Numbered from the stretch's first letter, positions 24,436-34,157 are shown. The stretch: 64,000 nt of DNA from Deltaproteobacteria bacterium (GCA_024280485.1 JAJRQB010000117.1:1-64000), one strand, 5' to 3'. Program-made: numbers and translations. Notes: a model not told the origin generated them from the sequence alone.

Positions 24436-25740
24436 ATGAATGACGGGCTGATCGGTCCACTCGAGATCGAATCGCTCGCCTTTGGTGGCAGAGGTGTTGC
24501 CCGTTACGATGGTCGGGTTATTTTTGTCCGCGGTGCCGTACCTGGTGACCTGGTCCGAGTTCGTCTAACGCGCGAAAAGAAGCGCTATGCCGAGGCAGAA
24601 GCCGTACTCTTCGATCGAGAGTCGTCGCAACGTTGTAGACCCGCCTGCCCGGTTTTTGGGGAATGTGGCGGTTGTCAGTGGCAGATGCTTCCCTATGCCG
24701 AGCAGTTACGTCACAAAGAGAAGATATTCCGTGACGCCTTGCATCGTCAGTGCGGCATTGACGATGCGCTGATCTCTGGTGTCATGGAATCCCCCATCGA
24801 ATGGCACTACCGCAGTCGGGTCCAGTTTAAGTGTCATACGTCAACTGATGGCAAACTGGCGATCGGTTTTTACCGCTCCAACAGTCATTCTGTCATCGAT
24901 GTTCAATCATGTCCGATCGCTGATCCAGCCTTTAATCGACTTTTGCCAGAATTACGCGAACGACTGCAGCATAGCCCCTTTGCGGCACAGATTTCCCGGA
25001 TCGACATGGAGATCGGTGATGGCGAGCAGGTACGAGTAGTTCTTCACTATTCTGGTAAAAAGAGTACTGCATTAGTGGAGTATTTGAAACTACTTCAGCA
25101 ACGATATGCCCTCGCTCTTTTTCTGCAAACTGGTTCCAAGTCGAGCTTAAGTTATATCTCCGGGGCACGTGACCTGACCATCGAGGTCGATTTTCCACCA
25201 CTGCAATTGGCCTATGGCGCCGGTGGATTCTCACAAGTCAACCTTGCTCAGAACCGTCGTATGATCAGTGAGGCATTGCGTATGGCTTCACCTAATAAGG
25301 ATTGGCGCGTGCTTGATCTTTACTGTGGCATGGGGAATTTCAGCCTGCCATTCGCACGCCGCGTGACAAGTCTTGTCGCAGTTGAAGAGCACGCTGGATC
25401 TATTGCTCAGGGAAAAGTTAACGCTCGCCATAATCAAGTGACGAATATTGATTTTGTAACACGACCAGCAGAGGGGGCTTACGCCGCACTAGCCGGAAAA
25501 AAGGGCTTTGATCTGGTCGTCCTTGACCCGCCGCGCAGCGGTGCTAAAGAGGTCGTTGTCGACCTGCTCAAACAGCAAGTTAAGCGGATACTCTATGTCT
25601 CTTGCGACCCAATGACCCTGGCCCGCGATCTGACGCTATTGTTGACGGCTGGCTATCGTGTCAGAGAAAGCCGCCCGCTGGATATGTTTCCTCAAACCTA
25701 TCATCTGGAAAGCCTGACCTTCCTTGAGCTAGAAGCATAA
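24436..25740 (+). CDS. rlmD: 23S rRNA (uracil-C5)-methyltransferase, RlmD/RumA type
   Basis: 434 residues. An N-terminal TRAM domain (GPLEIESLAFGGRGVARYDGRVIFVRGAVPGD, 7-40) is followed by the iron-sulfur cluster cysteines CRPACPVFGECGGCQW. The SAM domain has VLDLYCGMGNFSLPFAR, the DPPRSGAKE motif and the catalytic YVSCDPMTLARDL. It methylates C5 of U1939 (or U747) in 23S rRNA. The start is 2 bp after the lysA stop, so it is co-transcribed with lysA. Confidence 0.92.
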   Translation: MNDGLIGPLEIESLAFGGRGVARYDGRVIFVRGAVPGDLVRVRLTREKKRYAEAEAVLFDRESSQRCRPACPVFGECGGCQWQMLPYAEQLRHKEKIFRDALHRQCGIDDALISGVMESPIEWHYRSRVQFKCHTSTDGKLAIGFYRSNSHSVIDVQSCPIADPAFNRLLPELRERLQHSPFAAQISRIDMEIGDGEQVRVVLHYSGKKSTALVEYLKLLQQRYALALFLQTGSKSSLSYISGARDLTIEVDFPPLQLAYGAGGFSQVNLAQNRRMISEALRMASPNKDWRVLDLYCGMGNFSLPFARRVTSLVAVEEHAGSIAQGKVNARHNQVTNIDFVTRPAEGAYAALAGKKGFDLVVLDPPRSGAKEVVVDLLKQQVKRILYVSCDPMTLARDLTLLLTAGYRVRESRPLDMFPQTYHLESLTFLELEA

Positions 25741-26112
25741 ATAACTTGTAGTCATAGCAGATATGGATGTCTCCTTTCCCCAAGGGAAGTAACTTCTTCT
25801 CTTCCCCAGAAATTCAAAATCTGTCAGCAGTTCCAGTTTTTTCTGATAAATTAATTGAAAATTTAAGAATCAGCGTTCTGTCGCAAGGCTGAACTTTATC
25901 AAAATGCGACCAGATAGGTATAAATTTGCACCCTTTTTTAATTATATGAAATCCTCAACAATTCCAGCTTTTAACGGTTATTTAATGGGTTAACCTGCAT
26001 TGAGGCTGATGGCAGGAACATTGCTAGCATTAACTGTTTGGAGCATTATATTATTCTGGTATAATGATATTTCTCAAAATTCACTCGAGACGACATCCAT
26101 GAGGAGCTTTAT
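25741..26112. other. Intergenic region upstream of the Sco gene
   Basis: 372 bp without an open frame, AT-rich. The only feature I can support is the sigma-54-like element at 26010-26025. Long 5' leader sequence on both sides carries no recognisable riboswitch. Confidence 0.5.
26010..26025 (+). promoter_or_regulatory. Putative sigma-54 (-24/-12) promoter
   Basis: TGGCAGGAACATTGCT has the invariant GG and GC exactly 10 bp apart and matches TGGCAC-N5-TTGCW apart from one base. Transcription would start near 26037, leaving a ~75 nt leader before the Sco gene. Sigma-54 control of redox genes is common in this group. No enhancer-binding protein gene is nearby. Confidence 0.5.
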
Positions 26113-26739
26113 ATGTACCTGAGAGTATTGCGTCTACTGATTTGTTCTGGCTTGCCAATTTTCATTCTTGCCGGTTGCATGGGACATGACATGGCCGGGA
26201 TGTCTGCCGCCGATCACTCCAAACATCAGGCGATGATGAATAAAAAGGGTTACGCCAGTAGTGTAGAGACCTATCAGATACCTGATCTGGTCCTGACTGA
26301 TCACGACGGCCAACGCGTTTCAATCAATAAAATATTGGATTCAGACAAGCCGGTGGTCGTCAATTTCATCTATGCCACCTGTACGACTATCTGCCCGTTA
26401 CTTTCGATGGGCTTCATTGATTTGCAACGTGAACTAGGGGATAAGAGCAATGAAGTTCTGCTCGTTTCAATAACCATTGACCCCGAGCACGATACTCCCG
26501 AAGTGCTGACCAGTTATCGCAACAAATACAAAGGGCAACCGGGCTGGGTCCTTCTCACCGGCAGCCGTCTCGACATCGATAACATCACGACCGCTTTCGA
26601 TGCTTTTTTCGGTGACAAGATGGATCATCAGCCCCTCAATTTTATCCGTCTTCCAGAACAAAATAAATGGATCAGGATAAACGGTATGGTGAATGGTAAA
26701 GACTATCTTCATGAAATGGAAATGGCTGGGATCAGGTAG
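26113..26739 (+). CDS. SCO1/SenC/PrrC family lipoprotein
   Basis: 208 residues. The lipobox is ILAGC (Cys22), followed by a Met/His-rich linker (MGHDMAGM...DHSKHQAMM, 23-42) that could hold copper. The thioredoxin-fold domain has the Sco metal site CTTIC (Cys90, Cys94) and the distal His172 in DHQPLNF. Sco proteins deliver copper to the CuA site of oxidases or act as thiol reductases. No oxidase is encoded here; the next gene is a cytochrome-binding-protein fusion, so a wider periplasmic redox role is likely. GAGGAG precedes the start. Confidence 0.9.
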   Translation: MYLRVLRLLICSGLPIFILAGCMGHDMAGMSAADHSKHQAMMNKKGYASSVETYQIPDLVLTDHDGQRVSINKILDSDKPVVVNFIYATCTTICPLLSMGFIDLQRELGDKSNEVLLVSITIDPEHDTPEVLTSYRNKYKGQPGWVLLTGSRLDIDNITTAFDAFFGDKMDHQPLNFIRLPEQNKWIRINGMVNGKDYLHEMEMAGIR

Positions 26740-26808
26740 GAATGTGAAGTTGTTTTTCCTGCTCACATATTTACACCCCCGCTTCTTTAATTATTTATGG
26801 AGGGTTAA

Positions 26809-28494
26809 ATGAAATATTTTGTACCGTTGTTGCTTGTTTTGCTGATGGCTGGCTTCATGCCATTAAACCTGTTTGCAGCACCAGTTGAGTCCTTGACAGT
26901 TGAGCAGGTCAGAATCCTTGGTGAGCGGATGTATCGTGAGGGGGTTTTGCCTTCGGGCGAGCCGATGCAAGCTTTTGCCGCTGGTGAAATTCCGGTTGAG
27001 GCGACCACCTTCACCTGTATTAGTTGCCATCTTCGGAGTGGGCTTGGGGCCATAGAGGGGGAAGTCATTGCTCCCCCAACGACTGGACGCATTCTGTATG
27101 AACTCCGTGAGCCATATATGAAAGGGAATGAATTTGTTCCCTCTTATCATAGTTACGCGGTAACTCTACCGGCTCGCCCTGCCTATACAGATGAAACTTT
27201 GGCTAAAATGATTGCTAGCGGCGTGGACCCAAACGGTCGTTCAACGATGAAAGTCATGCCGCGCTATCAGATTGAAGATGACGATATGGCGATATTGATC
27301 GCCTATCTAAAAACACTCTCTTCCGAGTTTTCGACAGGGGCCAGCAAAGAATTCCTCCACTTCGCCACAGTCATTGTCGATGGTACCGATCCGGTTGAAA
27401 TTGAGTCGATGGTACTTCCGCTGCAATTTAATATTGACCGCAAGAACAGCTTGGCGATTGCGTCACAAAACAACGCTCGTGTGGCGCGTATGGCTTACAA
27501 CATGCTCGGGCCAGATCTTCTCGCCAAACGGTTCACCCTCGAACGCTGGGTATTGAAGGGGCCTTCATCCACCTGGTATTCCCAGCTTGAAAATTTCTAC
27601 AAAAAGAATCCAGTCTTTGCTCTTCTCGGTGGAATTTCGCACGGTGACTGGGAGCCGGTCCATCGCTTCTGCGAAGACAACCAGCTGCCCAATATTTTCC
27701 CGCTGGTCGACTATCCGGTGCTTGATGAAAACAACTGGCAGACTATCTATCTTTCACGCGGATTTCGTCAGGAAGGGGAGGCTGCTGCGCGCTATCTTGC
27801 CAGCATGTCTGAGCTATTCAAAGAGAGAAGAGTTCTACAAATCAGCCGAGCTTCACGACGTGGGAATGCTTTGAAGAATGGTTTTAACGACAGCTGGGCG
27901 CAAAAGAAGAAATCTGCAGTTACAGATATCAGCCTCCCGGTTGGGAGTACACTCAATGCACAGCAACTACTTAAGATTATAAAAACTCAGGATCCCGCGG
28001 TTGTCATTGTCTGGGACGACGCAAGCGCCATACCTGCTCTTAGAGCCGTCGCCCAAACAACTGATTGGAAAGGACTGCTCCTCACTTCAGGCACCTGGCT
28101 TGGTGACGACCTTTGGGCTCTTCCTGAGGATATGAGAGATGGTCTTTATATGACCTGGCCGTATCGTTTGCCACATGAAAATATCCGTTTTGATATTTCC
28201 CTTAAACGCATACTCAGTGGCCGAAAACTGGAAGATTTTAATTCTGAAATCATCAGCAAGGCCTATATCTCCAATGAAGTGTTAGGAAAAGCGCTAATCG
28301 ATATGCGCGGTGAATATTATCGTGATTTTTTCCTCGATAGCATCGATATGCTTAATGACACATACTTCCCACTTTACGAACGTCTCAGCTTTGGCCAGGG
28401 CCAGCGCTATGCCTCAAAAGGTTGTTTCATCGTCCAGTTGGGCAAAGGTGTGAACCCGCAACTAGAGCGGCGTAGCGAATGGGTGACACGATGA
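26809..28494 (+). CDS. Periplasmic cytochrome c fused to an ABC-type substrate-binding domain
   Basis: 561 residues with a signal peptide (1-23). Residues ~30-172 are a monohaem cytochrome c: haem attachment CISCH at 70-74 and axial Met150 in MPRYQIEDDDMAILIAYLKTL. Residues ~205-540 form a type-1 periplasmic binding fold of the branched-chain amino-acid-binding kind (PLQFNIDRKNSLAIASQNNARVARMAYN; PVFALLGGISHGDWEPVHRFCED; VVIVWDDASAIPALRA). Ligand binding may thus control or sense electron flow. GGAGGG precedes the ATG. It is the middle gene of a three-gene operon after Sco. The fusion type is known from databases only by name, and its ligand is unknown to me. Confidence 0.85.
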   Translation: MKYFVPLLLVLLMAGFMPLNLFAAPVESLTVEQVRILGERMYREGVLPSGEPMQAFAAGEIPVEATTFTCISCHLRSGLGAIEGEVIAPPTTGRILYELREPYMKGNEFVPSYHSYAVTLPARPAYTDETLAKMIASGVDPNGRSTMKVMPRYQIEDDDMAILIAYLKTLSSEFSTGASKEFLHFATVIVDGTDPVEIESMVLPLQFNIDRKNSLAIASQNNARVARMAYNMLGPDLLAKRFTLERWVLKGPSSTWYSQLENFYKKNPVFALLGGISHGDWEPVHRFCEDNQLPNIFPLVDYPVLDENNWQTIYLSRGFRQEGEAAARYLASMSELFKERRVLQISRASRRGNALKNGFNDSWAQKKKSAVTDISLPVGSTLNAQQLLKIIKTQDPAVVIVWDDASAIPALRAVAQTTDWKGLLLTSGTWLGDDLWALPEDMRDGLYMTWPYRLPHENIRFDISLKRILSGRKLEDFNSEIISKAYISNEVLGKALIDMRGEYYRDFFLDSIDMLNDTYFPLYERLSFGQGQRYASKGCFIVQLGKGVNPQLERRSEWVTR

Positions 28495-28994
28495 AAAATG
28501 TTCAAAGAAGGGTAATGACTTCACCGCAAGAGCTGGTCGACATGGGGATAAATATGCGCGCGACAAAACAAGAGATCAACTGTCAGGTTTATCTTCTCTT
28601 AAGTCTGGTTCTTTTCGTGTCCCTGTTTTTTCTTTCCGCCACTTTTGCTCAAGCGACAGAATCTCCAGAGCGCGTTGTCACTGCTTTTCTGGTTACTGCC
28701 TATGATTATGATCCCGGAGCCTCGGGAGGCGATATTGAGATGGGTAGATCAATTTGTGCGACGCAGTGCAATGCGTTTTCAACTGACTATCTCAACTACT
28801 CAGAAGCCGGTGGCTGGCGCATCATAAAAATGGCTTCGCAGGAACAACTTCGTCTGGAGATAAAAAATCCCTTTATGGATGGTGACTGTCTCTGCACCGC
28901 CGACAGGTATGAAATTCGTATCAATGAACTCTCCTATCCTGACAGAAATATTCTTGGTGAAAAAATAGATCACGAGTTTGAATCAGGGCAGTAA
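28491..28994 (+). CDS. Exported hypothetical protein with Cys pairs
   Basis: 167 residues. The ATG overlaps the stop of the cytochrome fusion (ATGA), showing tight coupling. After ~30 residues, a hydrophobic stretch (VYLLLSLVLFVSLFFLSATFAQA) looks like a signal peptide with a long n-region; ATG 28551 would give a more usual length. The mature part has RSICATQC and MDGDCLCTADRYEI, four Cys that may bind metal or form disulfides. No family is recognised. Its place suggests a partner of the cytochrome-binding protein. Confidence 0.7.
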   Translation: MKNVQRRVMTSPQELVDMGINMRATKQEINCQVYLLLSLVLFVSLFFLSATFAQATESPERVVTAFLVTAYDYDPGASGGDIEMGRSICATQCNAFSTDYLNYSEAGGWRIIKMASQEQLRLEIKNPFMDGDCLCTADRYEIRINELSYPDRNILGEKIDHEFESGQ

Positions 28995-29228
28995 GTGCGG
29001 GCACCTTTTGCATCATTCAGGTTGTTGCAAAAGGTGGCCAGCAAACAGAAGAAGTCATCCTTCCTTTAATAAGTAGACTGCCAGCCAGGCGGATTGTCAC
29101 CACTTCCATATTCAAATTTATCATTCAATTGGCCAGCAATCGTTGGCCAAGACAAATGGATTCCTATCTGTTAAGGTGCGTGATTCAATTTCACGTCCTC
29201 ATTTAATTCTGAGACCAAAGGTGTTTTT

Positions 29229-29654
29229 ATGACTGATATCGATAAGGCCTTCGAGGCCCTGCGCGCTAATCCAGAAGACCAGAAGACCCAGTCCGGTTTT
29301 TATGACCTGTTTCTCAACACTCTGTTCTTTGTCCCTACGGTTAAAGAAATGATTCAGATTGACGACAAAGGGACTGAAGATGAGACAGAGGTTCCTTTGA
29401 TTATTGAGAATGACGAAAGCGACTATCTGGTTTTCTTTGACCAGCAGGAGCGCCTCAACGACTGGGCAGAGATTGATGCGCCTTTTGTTAAATTACCTGG
29501 GCATTCAATAACAGAGATGACCACAGTTGATCTTCACTGGGTGATGAATATGGACACCGATCATTTCAAAACATTCGCACCTGATGAGATTGCCTGGCTC
29601 AAGGAAGTGGTTGCACACTGCAAAGCTGAAGATGCTGTTGCTGAGGTCAAGTAG
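29229..29654 (+). CDS. SseB family protein (N-terminal domain)
   Basis: 141 residues. The pattern DKAFEALRANPEDQKTQSGFYDLFLNTLFFVPT...VPLIIENDESDYLVFFDQQERLNDWA matches the SseB (enhanced serine sensitivity) N-terminal domain. The domain occurs in regulators and secretion-related proteins, and its molecular function is not settled. AAGGTG precedes the ATG. The YaeQ-family gene starts 3 bp after its stop, so the two are co-transcribed. Confidence 0.75.
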   Translation: MTDIDKAFEALRANPEDQKTQSGFYDLFLNTLFFVPTVKEMIQIDDKGTEDETEVPLIIENDESDYLVFFDQQERLNDWAEIDAPFVKLPGHSITEMTTVDLHWVMNMDTDHFKTFAPDEIAWLKEVVAHCKAEDAVAEVK

Positions 29655-29657
29655 CCT

Positions 29658-30203
29658 ATGGCACTGAGCGCTACAATATTCAAGGCTGAACTGCAAATTT
29701 CAGACATGGATCGAAACTATTACGCCGAGCATCTACTGACTTTGGCACGCCATCCCTCTGAAACTGATACGCGGATGATGGTGCGTCTGCTCGCTTTTGC
29801 TCTGCACGCCGATGAACAGCTCAGCTTTACCAAAGGGCTATGCGCTGACGAAGAGCCAGATCTGTGGCAGAAGAGTCTTACTGATGATATTGAATTGTGG
29901 ATCGATGTCGGTCTGCCAGATGAGCGCAGGCTACGTAAGGCCTCGAATCGATCAACCCAGGTATATTTGTATATTTATGGTGGCCGCGGAGCAGATATCT
30001 GGTGGCAAAAGAATGCTGAGAAGCTACAGCGCTACAGCAACCTGACCGTGATAGAAATTCCAGAAGTCTCGTGCCAGGAGATGACGAAGTTGGTTCAGCG
30101 CAACATGCAAGTGCAATGCACGGTTCAGGATGGTGAGATTTGGCTGAGCTCGGGGGAGCTATCCCAGAGCATTACACCGTTGGTACGTAAATCTCTAGAT
30201 TGA
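29658..30203 (+). CDS. yaeQ: YaeQ family protein
   Basis: 181 residues. It has MALSATIFKAELQISDMDRNYY, the restriction-fold-like segment TDTRMMVRLLAFALHADEQLSFTKGL, DDIELWIDVGLPDERRLRKASNRS and VYLYIYGGRGADIWW, all diagnostic of YaeQ, a PD-(D/E)xK-fold family. Its function is unproven; it was proposed as a suppressor related to RfaH. GAGG lies upstream, within the preceding SseB-like gene. Confidence 0.92.
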   Translation: MALSATIFKAELQISDMDRNYYAEHLLTLARHPSETDTRMMVRLLAFALHADEQLSFTKGLCADEEPDLWQKSLTDDIELWIDVGLPDERRLRKASNRSTQVYLYIYGGRGADIWWQKNAEKLQRYSNLTVIEIPEVSCQEMTKLVQRNMQVQCTVQDGEIWLSSGELSQSITPLVRKSLD

Positions 30204-30337
30204 GCGACTGAGTTTCAGGGCTTGTTCAATTGTGTGAGATTGCATGCTGTAGCGTTTGTGAGATAATTGACCGTCATTTAAACAAACATCATCCTGACCA
30301 CTTTTTAAACGCTTCTATTGTCATGTGAGGTCTAACG

Positions 30338-31402
30338 ATGAGCAGTCTATTTACCCCTCTTAAACTACGCACTCTGACCCTTCGAAACCGAATTTTTGTT
30401 TCTCCCATGTGCCAGTATTCTTGTCAGGATGGCCTGCCGAATGATTGGCATCTGGTCCATCTTGGAAGTCGCGCCGTTGGCGGTGCTGCTCTTGTGATGG
30501 CCGAGGCAGCAGCCGTATGTCCAGAAGGTCGCATCAGCTCAGGAGACTGTGGGCTATGGAATGATGACCAAGCGCATGCCTTCGCACCGATCACGGCTTT
30601 TATTTCAGCTCAGGGCGCAGTTCCCGCAATTCAGTTAGCTCATGCGGGGCGCAAGGCCTCTGTTCAGCCTCCCTGGCTCGGTGGTGAAGCTGTAAGCTCT
30701 GATAAAGGTGGATGGCAACCTGTTGCCCCCAGTCCGATGCCTTTTAGCCCCAATTCGACAATGCCGCGAGAGTTGAATGTTGTTGAGCTGGAGCAAATCT
30801 TCATAGAGTTTGAGGAATCGGCTAGACGTGCGCTGAGGGCGGGTTTTCAGGCGGTCGAAGTTCATATGGCGCATGGGTACCTACTGCACCAGTTCCTCTC
30901 TCCGCTCAGCAACCACCGGAACGATAATTTTGGTGGTTGCCTCGACAACCGTATGCGCTTTCCATTGGAAGTAGCGCGCCGCGTACGCGAGATCTGGCCA
31001 CAGGAGCTGCCGGTTATGGTGCGTATCTCGGCTACTGACTGGGTTGAGGGCGGTTGGGATCTGACCCAGTCCATAGAACTCTGTCGACAGCTTCGAAAGT
31101 TAGATATTGATCTTATCGATTGCTCCACTGCTGGTCTGACCCCCGATGCCATCATCCCAGCGGGGCCGGGTTTCCAGACGCCGTTTGCGGCACAGATTCG
31201 TGAGCAGATCGGTATACTTACCGGCACTGTCGGTCTAATTACCTCTGCTGTTCAGGCTGAACAAATTATCGCAACTGGCCTTGCTGATGTCGTTCTGTTG
31301 GCAAGGGAACTTTTACGCGACCCTTACTGGCCAATTCATGCTGCAACTGAGCTCAAAGCTGAACATAGCTGGCCGCTGCAATATGAGCGAGCCCGACCTT
31401 AA
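30338..31402 (+). CDS. NADH:flavin oxidoreductase, Old Yellow Enzyme family (YqjM-like)
   Basis: 354 residues, FMN-binding TIM barrel. It shows LRTLTLRNRIFVSPMCQYSCQDG with Cys in MCQYS (the YqjM-type redox-tuning Cys), IQLAHAGRKAS (catalytic His/Ala-Gly-Arg), VEVHMAHGYLLHQFLSPLSNHRND, and the phosphate site IITSAVQAEQIIATGLADVVLLARELLRDPYW. It reduces activated C=C bonds with NAD(P)H, including quinones, nitro compounds and xenobiotics. GTGAGG precedes the start. Single gene. Confidence 0.93.
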   Translation: MSSLFTPLKLRTLTLRNRIFVSPMCQYSCQDGLPNDWHLVHLGSRAVGGAALVMAEAAAVCPEGRISSGDCGLWNDDQAHAFAPITAFISAQGAVPAIQLAHAGRKASVQPPWLGGEAVSSDKGGWQPVAPSPMPFSPNSTMPRELNVVELEQIFIEFEESARRALRAGFQAVEVHMAHGYLLHQFLSPLSNHRNDNFGGCLDNRMRFPLEVARRVREIWPQELPVMVRISATDWVEGGWDLTQSIELCRQLRKLDIDLIDCSTAGLTPDAIIPAGPGFQTPFAAQIREQIGILTGTVGLITSAVQAEQIIATGLADVVLLARELLRDPYWPIHAATELKAEHSWPLQYERARP

Positions 31403-31527
31403 GGCCTGTTATCATCTGGCGCAGAATAGAGGTTGACCGCTGACATCCCAAATCAGGTCCCCTTGATCCAGGTTCTGGTGCCGCTTGATCATATCTGATT
31501 AAAATCAGTCATTGAAAAGGAAGCAGG

Positions 31528-32025
31528 TCATTCTCTGACATAAATATTGATGTCAGTTTCATGGACCATACCCATCAGGTGAGCATATTCAGATTCAATT
31601 AATTCATAATGCTGATGGGTGCTGTTCGCGTTCTTTAAAAAGACCTCTTTGACTTGAGGATCAGTAAACTTGTCCGCCATGTCGCGTAGTGATTTTTCCA
31701 GAGTCTGAGACTTTTGCATAGCCAGATCCAGAGCATGACGTTCGTCGATGTTTTCCATCAAGGCTTTTTCACTGTCATTCAACCAGTCCAGGTCCGTATC
31801 CGGGTCCACTGCCATAAAAGCATCAAAATCAGGGATGTCATCACCTTGATAAAGGTCATAAAACCCTCTGGCACGCTCCTCTTCTTCTGAAGCCAGTAGC
31901 TCAAAGGTTTTTCTGGCGCGTTCATCTTTCATGTGCTTCGCACCGAGGCGAAAGAAGTCCCGTGCACATTTTTCGACCAGAATTGAGCGTTTGATAGCTT
32001 CCTGTACATCGATATTTTTAAACAT
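31528..32025 (-). CDS. Ferritin-like / rubrerythrin-type di-iron protein
   Basis: 165 residues, a four-helix bundle with iron-ligand motifs spaced as in rubrerythrin: AIKRSILVEKCARDFF, FELLASEEEERARGFYDLY (E-x-x-x-x-R pattern), HALDLAMQKSQTLEKSLRD and STHQHYELIESEYAHL. There is no C-terminal rubredoxin domain. It likely handles peroxide or iron in this anaerobe. ATG 32025 is preceded by GAGGAGG; the frame opens at GTG 32040, inside that ribosome site. Confidence 0.85.
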   Translation of the reverse strand: MFKNIDVQEAIKRSILVEKCARDFFRLGAKHMKDERARKTFELLASEEEERARGFYDLYQGDDIPDFDAFMAVDPDTDLDWLNDSEKALMENIDERHALDLAMQKSQTLEKSLRDMADKFTDPQVKEVFLKNANSTHQHYELIESEYAHLMGMVHETDINIYVRE

Positions 32026-32054
32026 AGACAACCTCCTCACTCTTGTTTGTCACG

Positions 32055-32099
32055 AAAACCGAGAGGCCGCATGATGTTATCTTGTCTGTTCTCGGTTTT
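32055..32099 (-). terminator. Possible terminator of the ggt transcript
   Basis: AAAACCGAGA (32055-32064) pairs with TCTCGGTTTT (32090-32099), a 10-bp stem with a 25-nt loop. On the minus strand the stem ends in a run of T. It lies ~100 bp past the ggt stop and just ahead of the ferritin gene. Confidence 0.5.
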
Positions 32100-32197
32100 T
32101 GCTTCTGAAAGATTCTGTGCCGCCTGTTCATTACAGTTTACCATCGGACTAAAGGTTTGCTATTCAAATGAGTGAAATATAAGAATTTTATGTAGAT

Positions 32198-33943
32198 TTA
32201 TTCGCCAAGGACCAACCCCTCACGCCTGGGGTCCGCACCGCCGTGCAGGACCTTGTCGTTGATCGTTATCCCCTGCAATCCACTGTTGAGTTCTCGTATA
32301 TGGACCTGGTATCCGCGTTCTTCGAGATCCACTTTGTGTTGCTCCAGAAATCTTCCTGCTTCGAGGTCGAGACTTGTGCCGTTCATATGTAGATAGTGAG
32401 GTTGACTGATGGCGGTCTGAATGTCTTGTTTCCAGATTAGCGTCCCGACAACAGTTTGAGCCACATAAGGGATAATTCTACTCCCACCGGGAGACCCGAT
32501 CACCATTCTCAACTGGCCCTCTCTGTTAAATATCATGGTGGGGGCCATTGAACTACGCGGACGTTTCCCTCCTTCGACCCGGTTTGCGATAGCCCGCCCG
32601 GTCTGATCCTGCCATGCGAAGGAAAAATCAGTTAATTCGTTGTTGAGCAGAAATCCGCCGACCATAAGTCCACAGCCGAAACCCTGTTCAATGCTGGCAG
32701 TTTGGGAGAGAGCATTCCCGTAACTATCGACAATTGACATATGGCTGGTTCCTGGTTGCTCGGGGTTGTAGCCGGCGTGCTGAGAGTTGCTGCTCAGCCC
32801 GGGAGGGATCCCTGCTGCTGCGCGACCTGTATCTTTTGTGGGCTCAATTAATTGTGCTCTTTGCTTAAGATATCCCGCATCCAGCATGCCCCGAGTCGGG
32901 ATTTGGATGTAGTCGGGATCAGCAATATAAAGACCCCGATCGGCAAAGGCCAGTCGACCTGCTTGAGCGAAAAGGTGGATAGCCTGTAGACTGGCAGGCT
33001 TCTGCAGATCAATGCCCGCATATTCTAACAGGCTGAGCATCTGCAAGAGGCTGATCCCCCCTGATGTGGGTGGCCCCATGCCACAGACTCGATACTCGAA
33101 GAAGAGACTGCAGACCGGGTCACGTTCAATGGCCCGATACTTTTTCAGGTCTTCCAGGGTCAATTGGCCCGGGTTTGCGTCCTGTCGCACAGCTTGAACC
33201 ATGTCGCTGGCAATCTCCCCTGAGTAGAATGCTCCACTCCCTTGTGTCGCAATCAAACGGAAGGTTTTTGCCAGTGCCCGATTTTTCAATAATTGCCCTG
33301 CAGACAGGGATTTGCCATTCGGATAAAAATAATCGTGAGCCTGGCTGTTACGCAGCAGTTTGGTGCTGGAGTTTCCGCTCAACAATTTACTTAACCGTGG
33401 GCTGACTATAAATCCATCTTCGGCAAGGCGAATGGCCTCAGTAAAAAGATCCGCCCAGGGCAGGCGTCCATGTTTTTTGTGGACCAGTTCAAGATTTCTC
33501 AATAGACCCGGCACACCGACGGCTCGTCCGCCAGCGACTGCCTGTTGAAAGGGTAGGGGGTTCCCAGCTTCGAAAAAAAGTTCCGGAGCGACATTTTCGG
33601 GAGCAGTCTCTCTGCCATCGTATGTATGCAAAGCCGCTGCGCTCTTATCCCAATAAAGAATGAAAGAGCCGCCACCTAATCCGGAGGATTGAGGCTCAAC
33701 CAGGGTCAGTACCATATTGATTGCGATGGCCGCATCGATAGCGCTGCCCCCTCGTTGCAGAATCTTCTGACCAGCTTTGGTGGCATAAGGATTCGCCGCA
33801 GCCACCATGTAAGAGTTTGACCTGACCAGCTGTTGCGGGGCCAGGCCACTCGCCCCCTCTGGTGTTCGATCGATGATCTGACCTGTGCTGCAGCCCGTCA
33901 GAATCAGCAACAAAGACAGGAAGAATTTTTTATTGATAACCAT
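32198..33943 (-). CDS. ggt: Gamma-glutamyltransferase, lipoprotein form
   Basis: 581 residues. The lipobox is ILTGC (Cys18), so the enzyme is anchored to the envelope. Family marks are GGSAIDAAIAINMVLTLVEPQSSGLGGGSFILYWD, YDGRETAPE, and the autoprocessing site PGTSHMSIVD with nucleophile Thr399. In the small subunit, FLLNNELTDFSF and MVIGSPGGSRI follow. It hydrolyses or transfers the gamma-glutamyl group of glutathione outside the cytoplasm. The length is normal for the uncleaved precursor. It fits the set of glutathione genes in the window. Confidence 0.94.
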   Translation of the reverse strand: MVINKKFFLSLLLILTGCSTGQIIDRTPEGASGLAPQQLVRSNSYMVAAANPYATKAGQKILQRGGSAIDAAIAINMVLTLVEPQSSGLGGGSFILYWDKSAAALHTYDGRETAPENVAPELFFEAGNPLPFQQAVAGGRAVGVPGLLRNLELVHKKHGRLPWADLFTEAIRLAEDGFIVSPRLSKLLSGNSSTKLLRNSQAHDYFYPNGKSLSAGQLLKNRALAKTFRLIATQGSGAFYSGEIASDMVQAVRQDANPGQLTLEDLKKYRAIERDPVCSLFFEYRVCGMGPPTSGGISLLQMLSLLEYAGIDLQKPASLQAIHLFAQAGRLAFADRGLYIADPDYIQIPTRGMLDAGYLKQRAQLIEPTKDTGRAAAGIPPGLSSNSQHAGYNPEQPGTSHMSIVDSYGNALSQTASIEQGFGCGLMVGGFLLNNELTDFSFAWQDQTGRAIANRVEGGKRPRSSMAPTMIFNREGQLRMVIGSPGGSRIIPYVAQTVVGTLIWKQDIQTAISQPHYLHMNGTSLDLEAGRFLEQHKVDLEERGYQVHIRELNSGLQGITINDKVLHGGADPRREGLVLGE

Positions 33944-34157
33944 TGGATCCCCTTGGTCATGAAATTTGGTTTTGTGATCAGAGTTCTATCGCCATCCTCT
34001 ACGAGGTCAAAGGTTTGGGCTCTTACATTATTCAGGCATGATCAGGCCCTGTGTTAATAATAGATCAGTCAGTTTTCACAGACGATACTGGCAACTTAAG
34101 TATATCCCGTTAGAATAATTATGAGATCAGTCTCCGTGACCTGCTCTGGAGGGTTCC

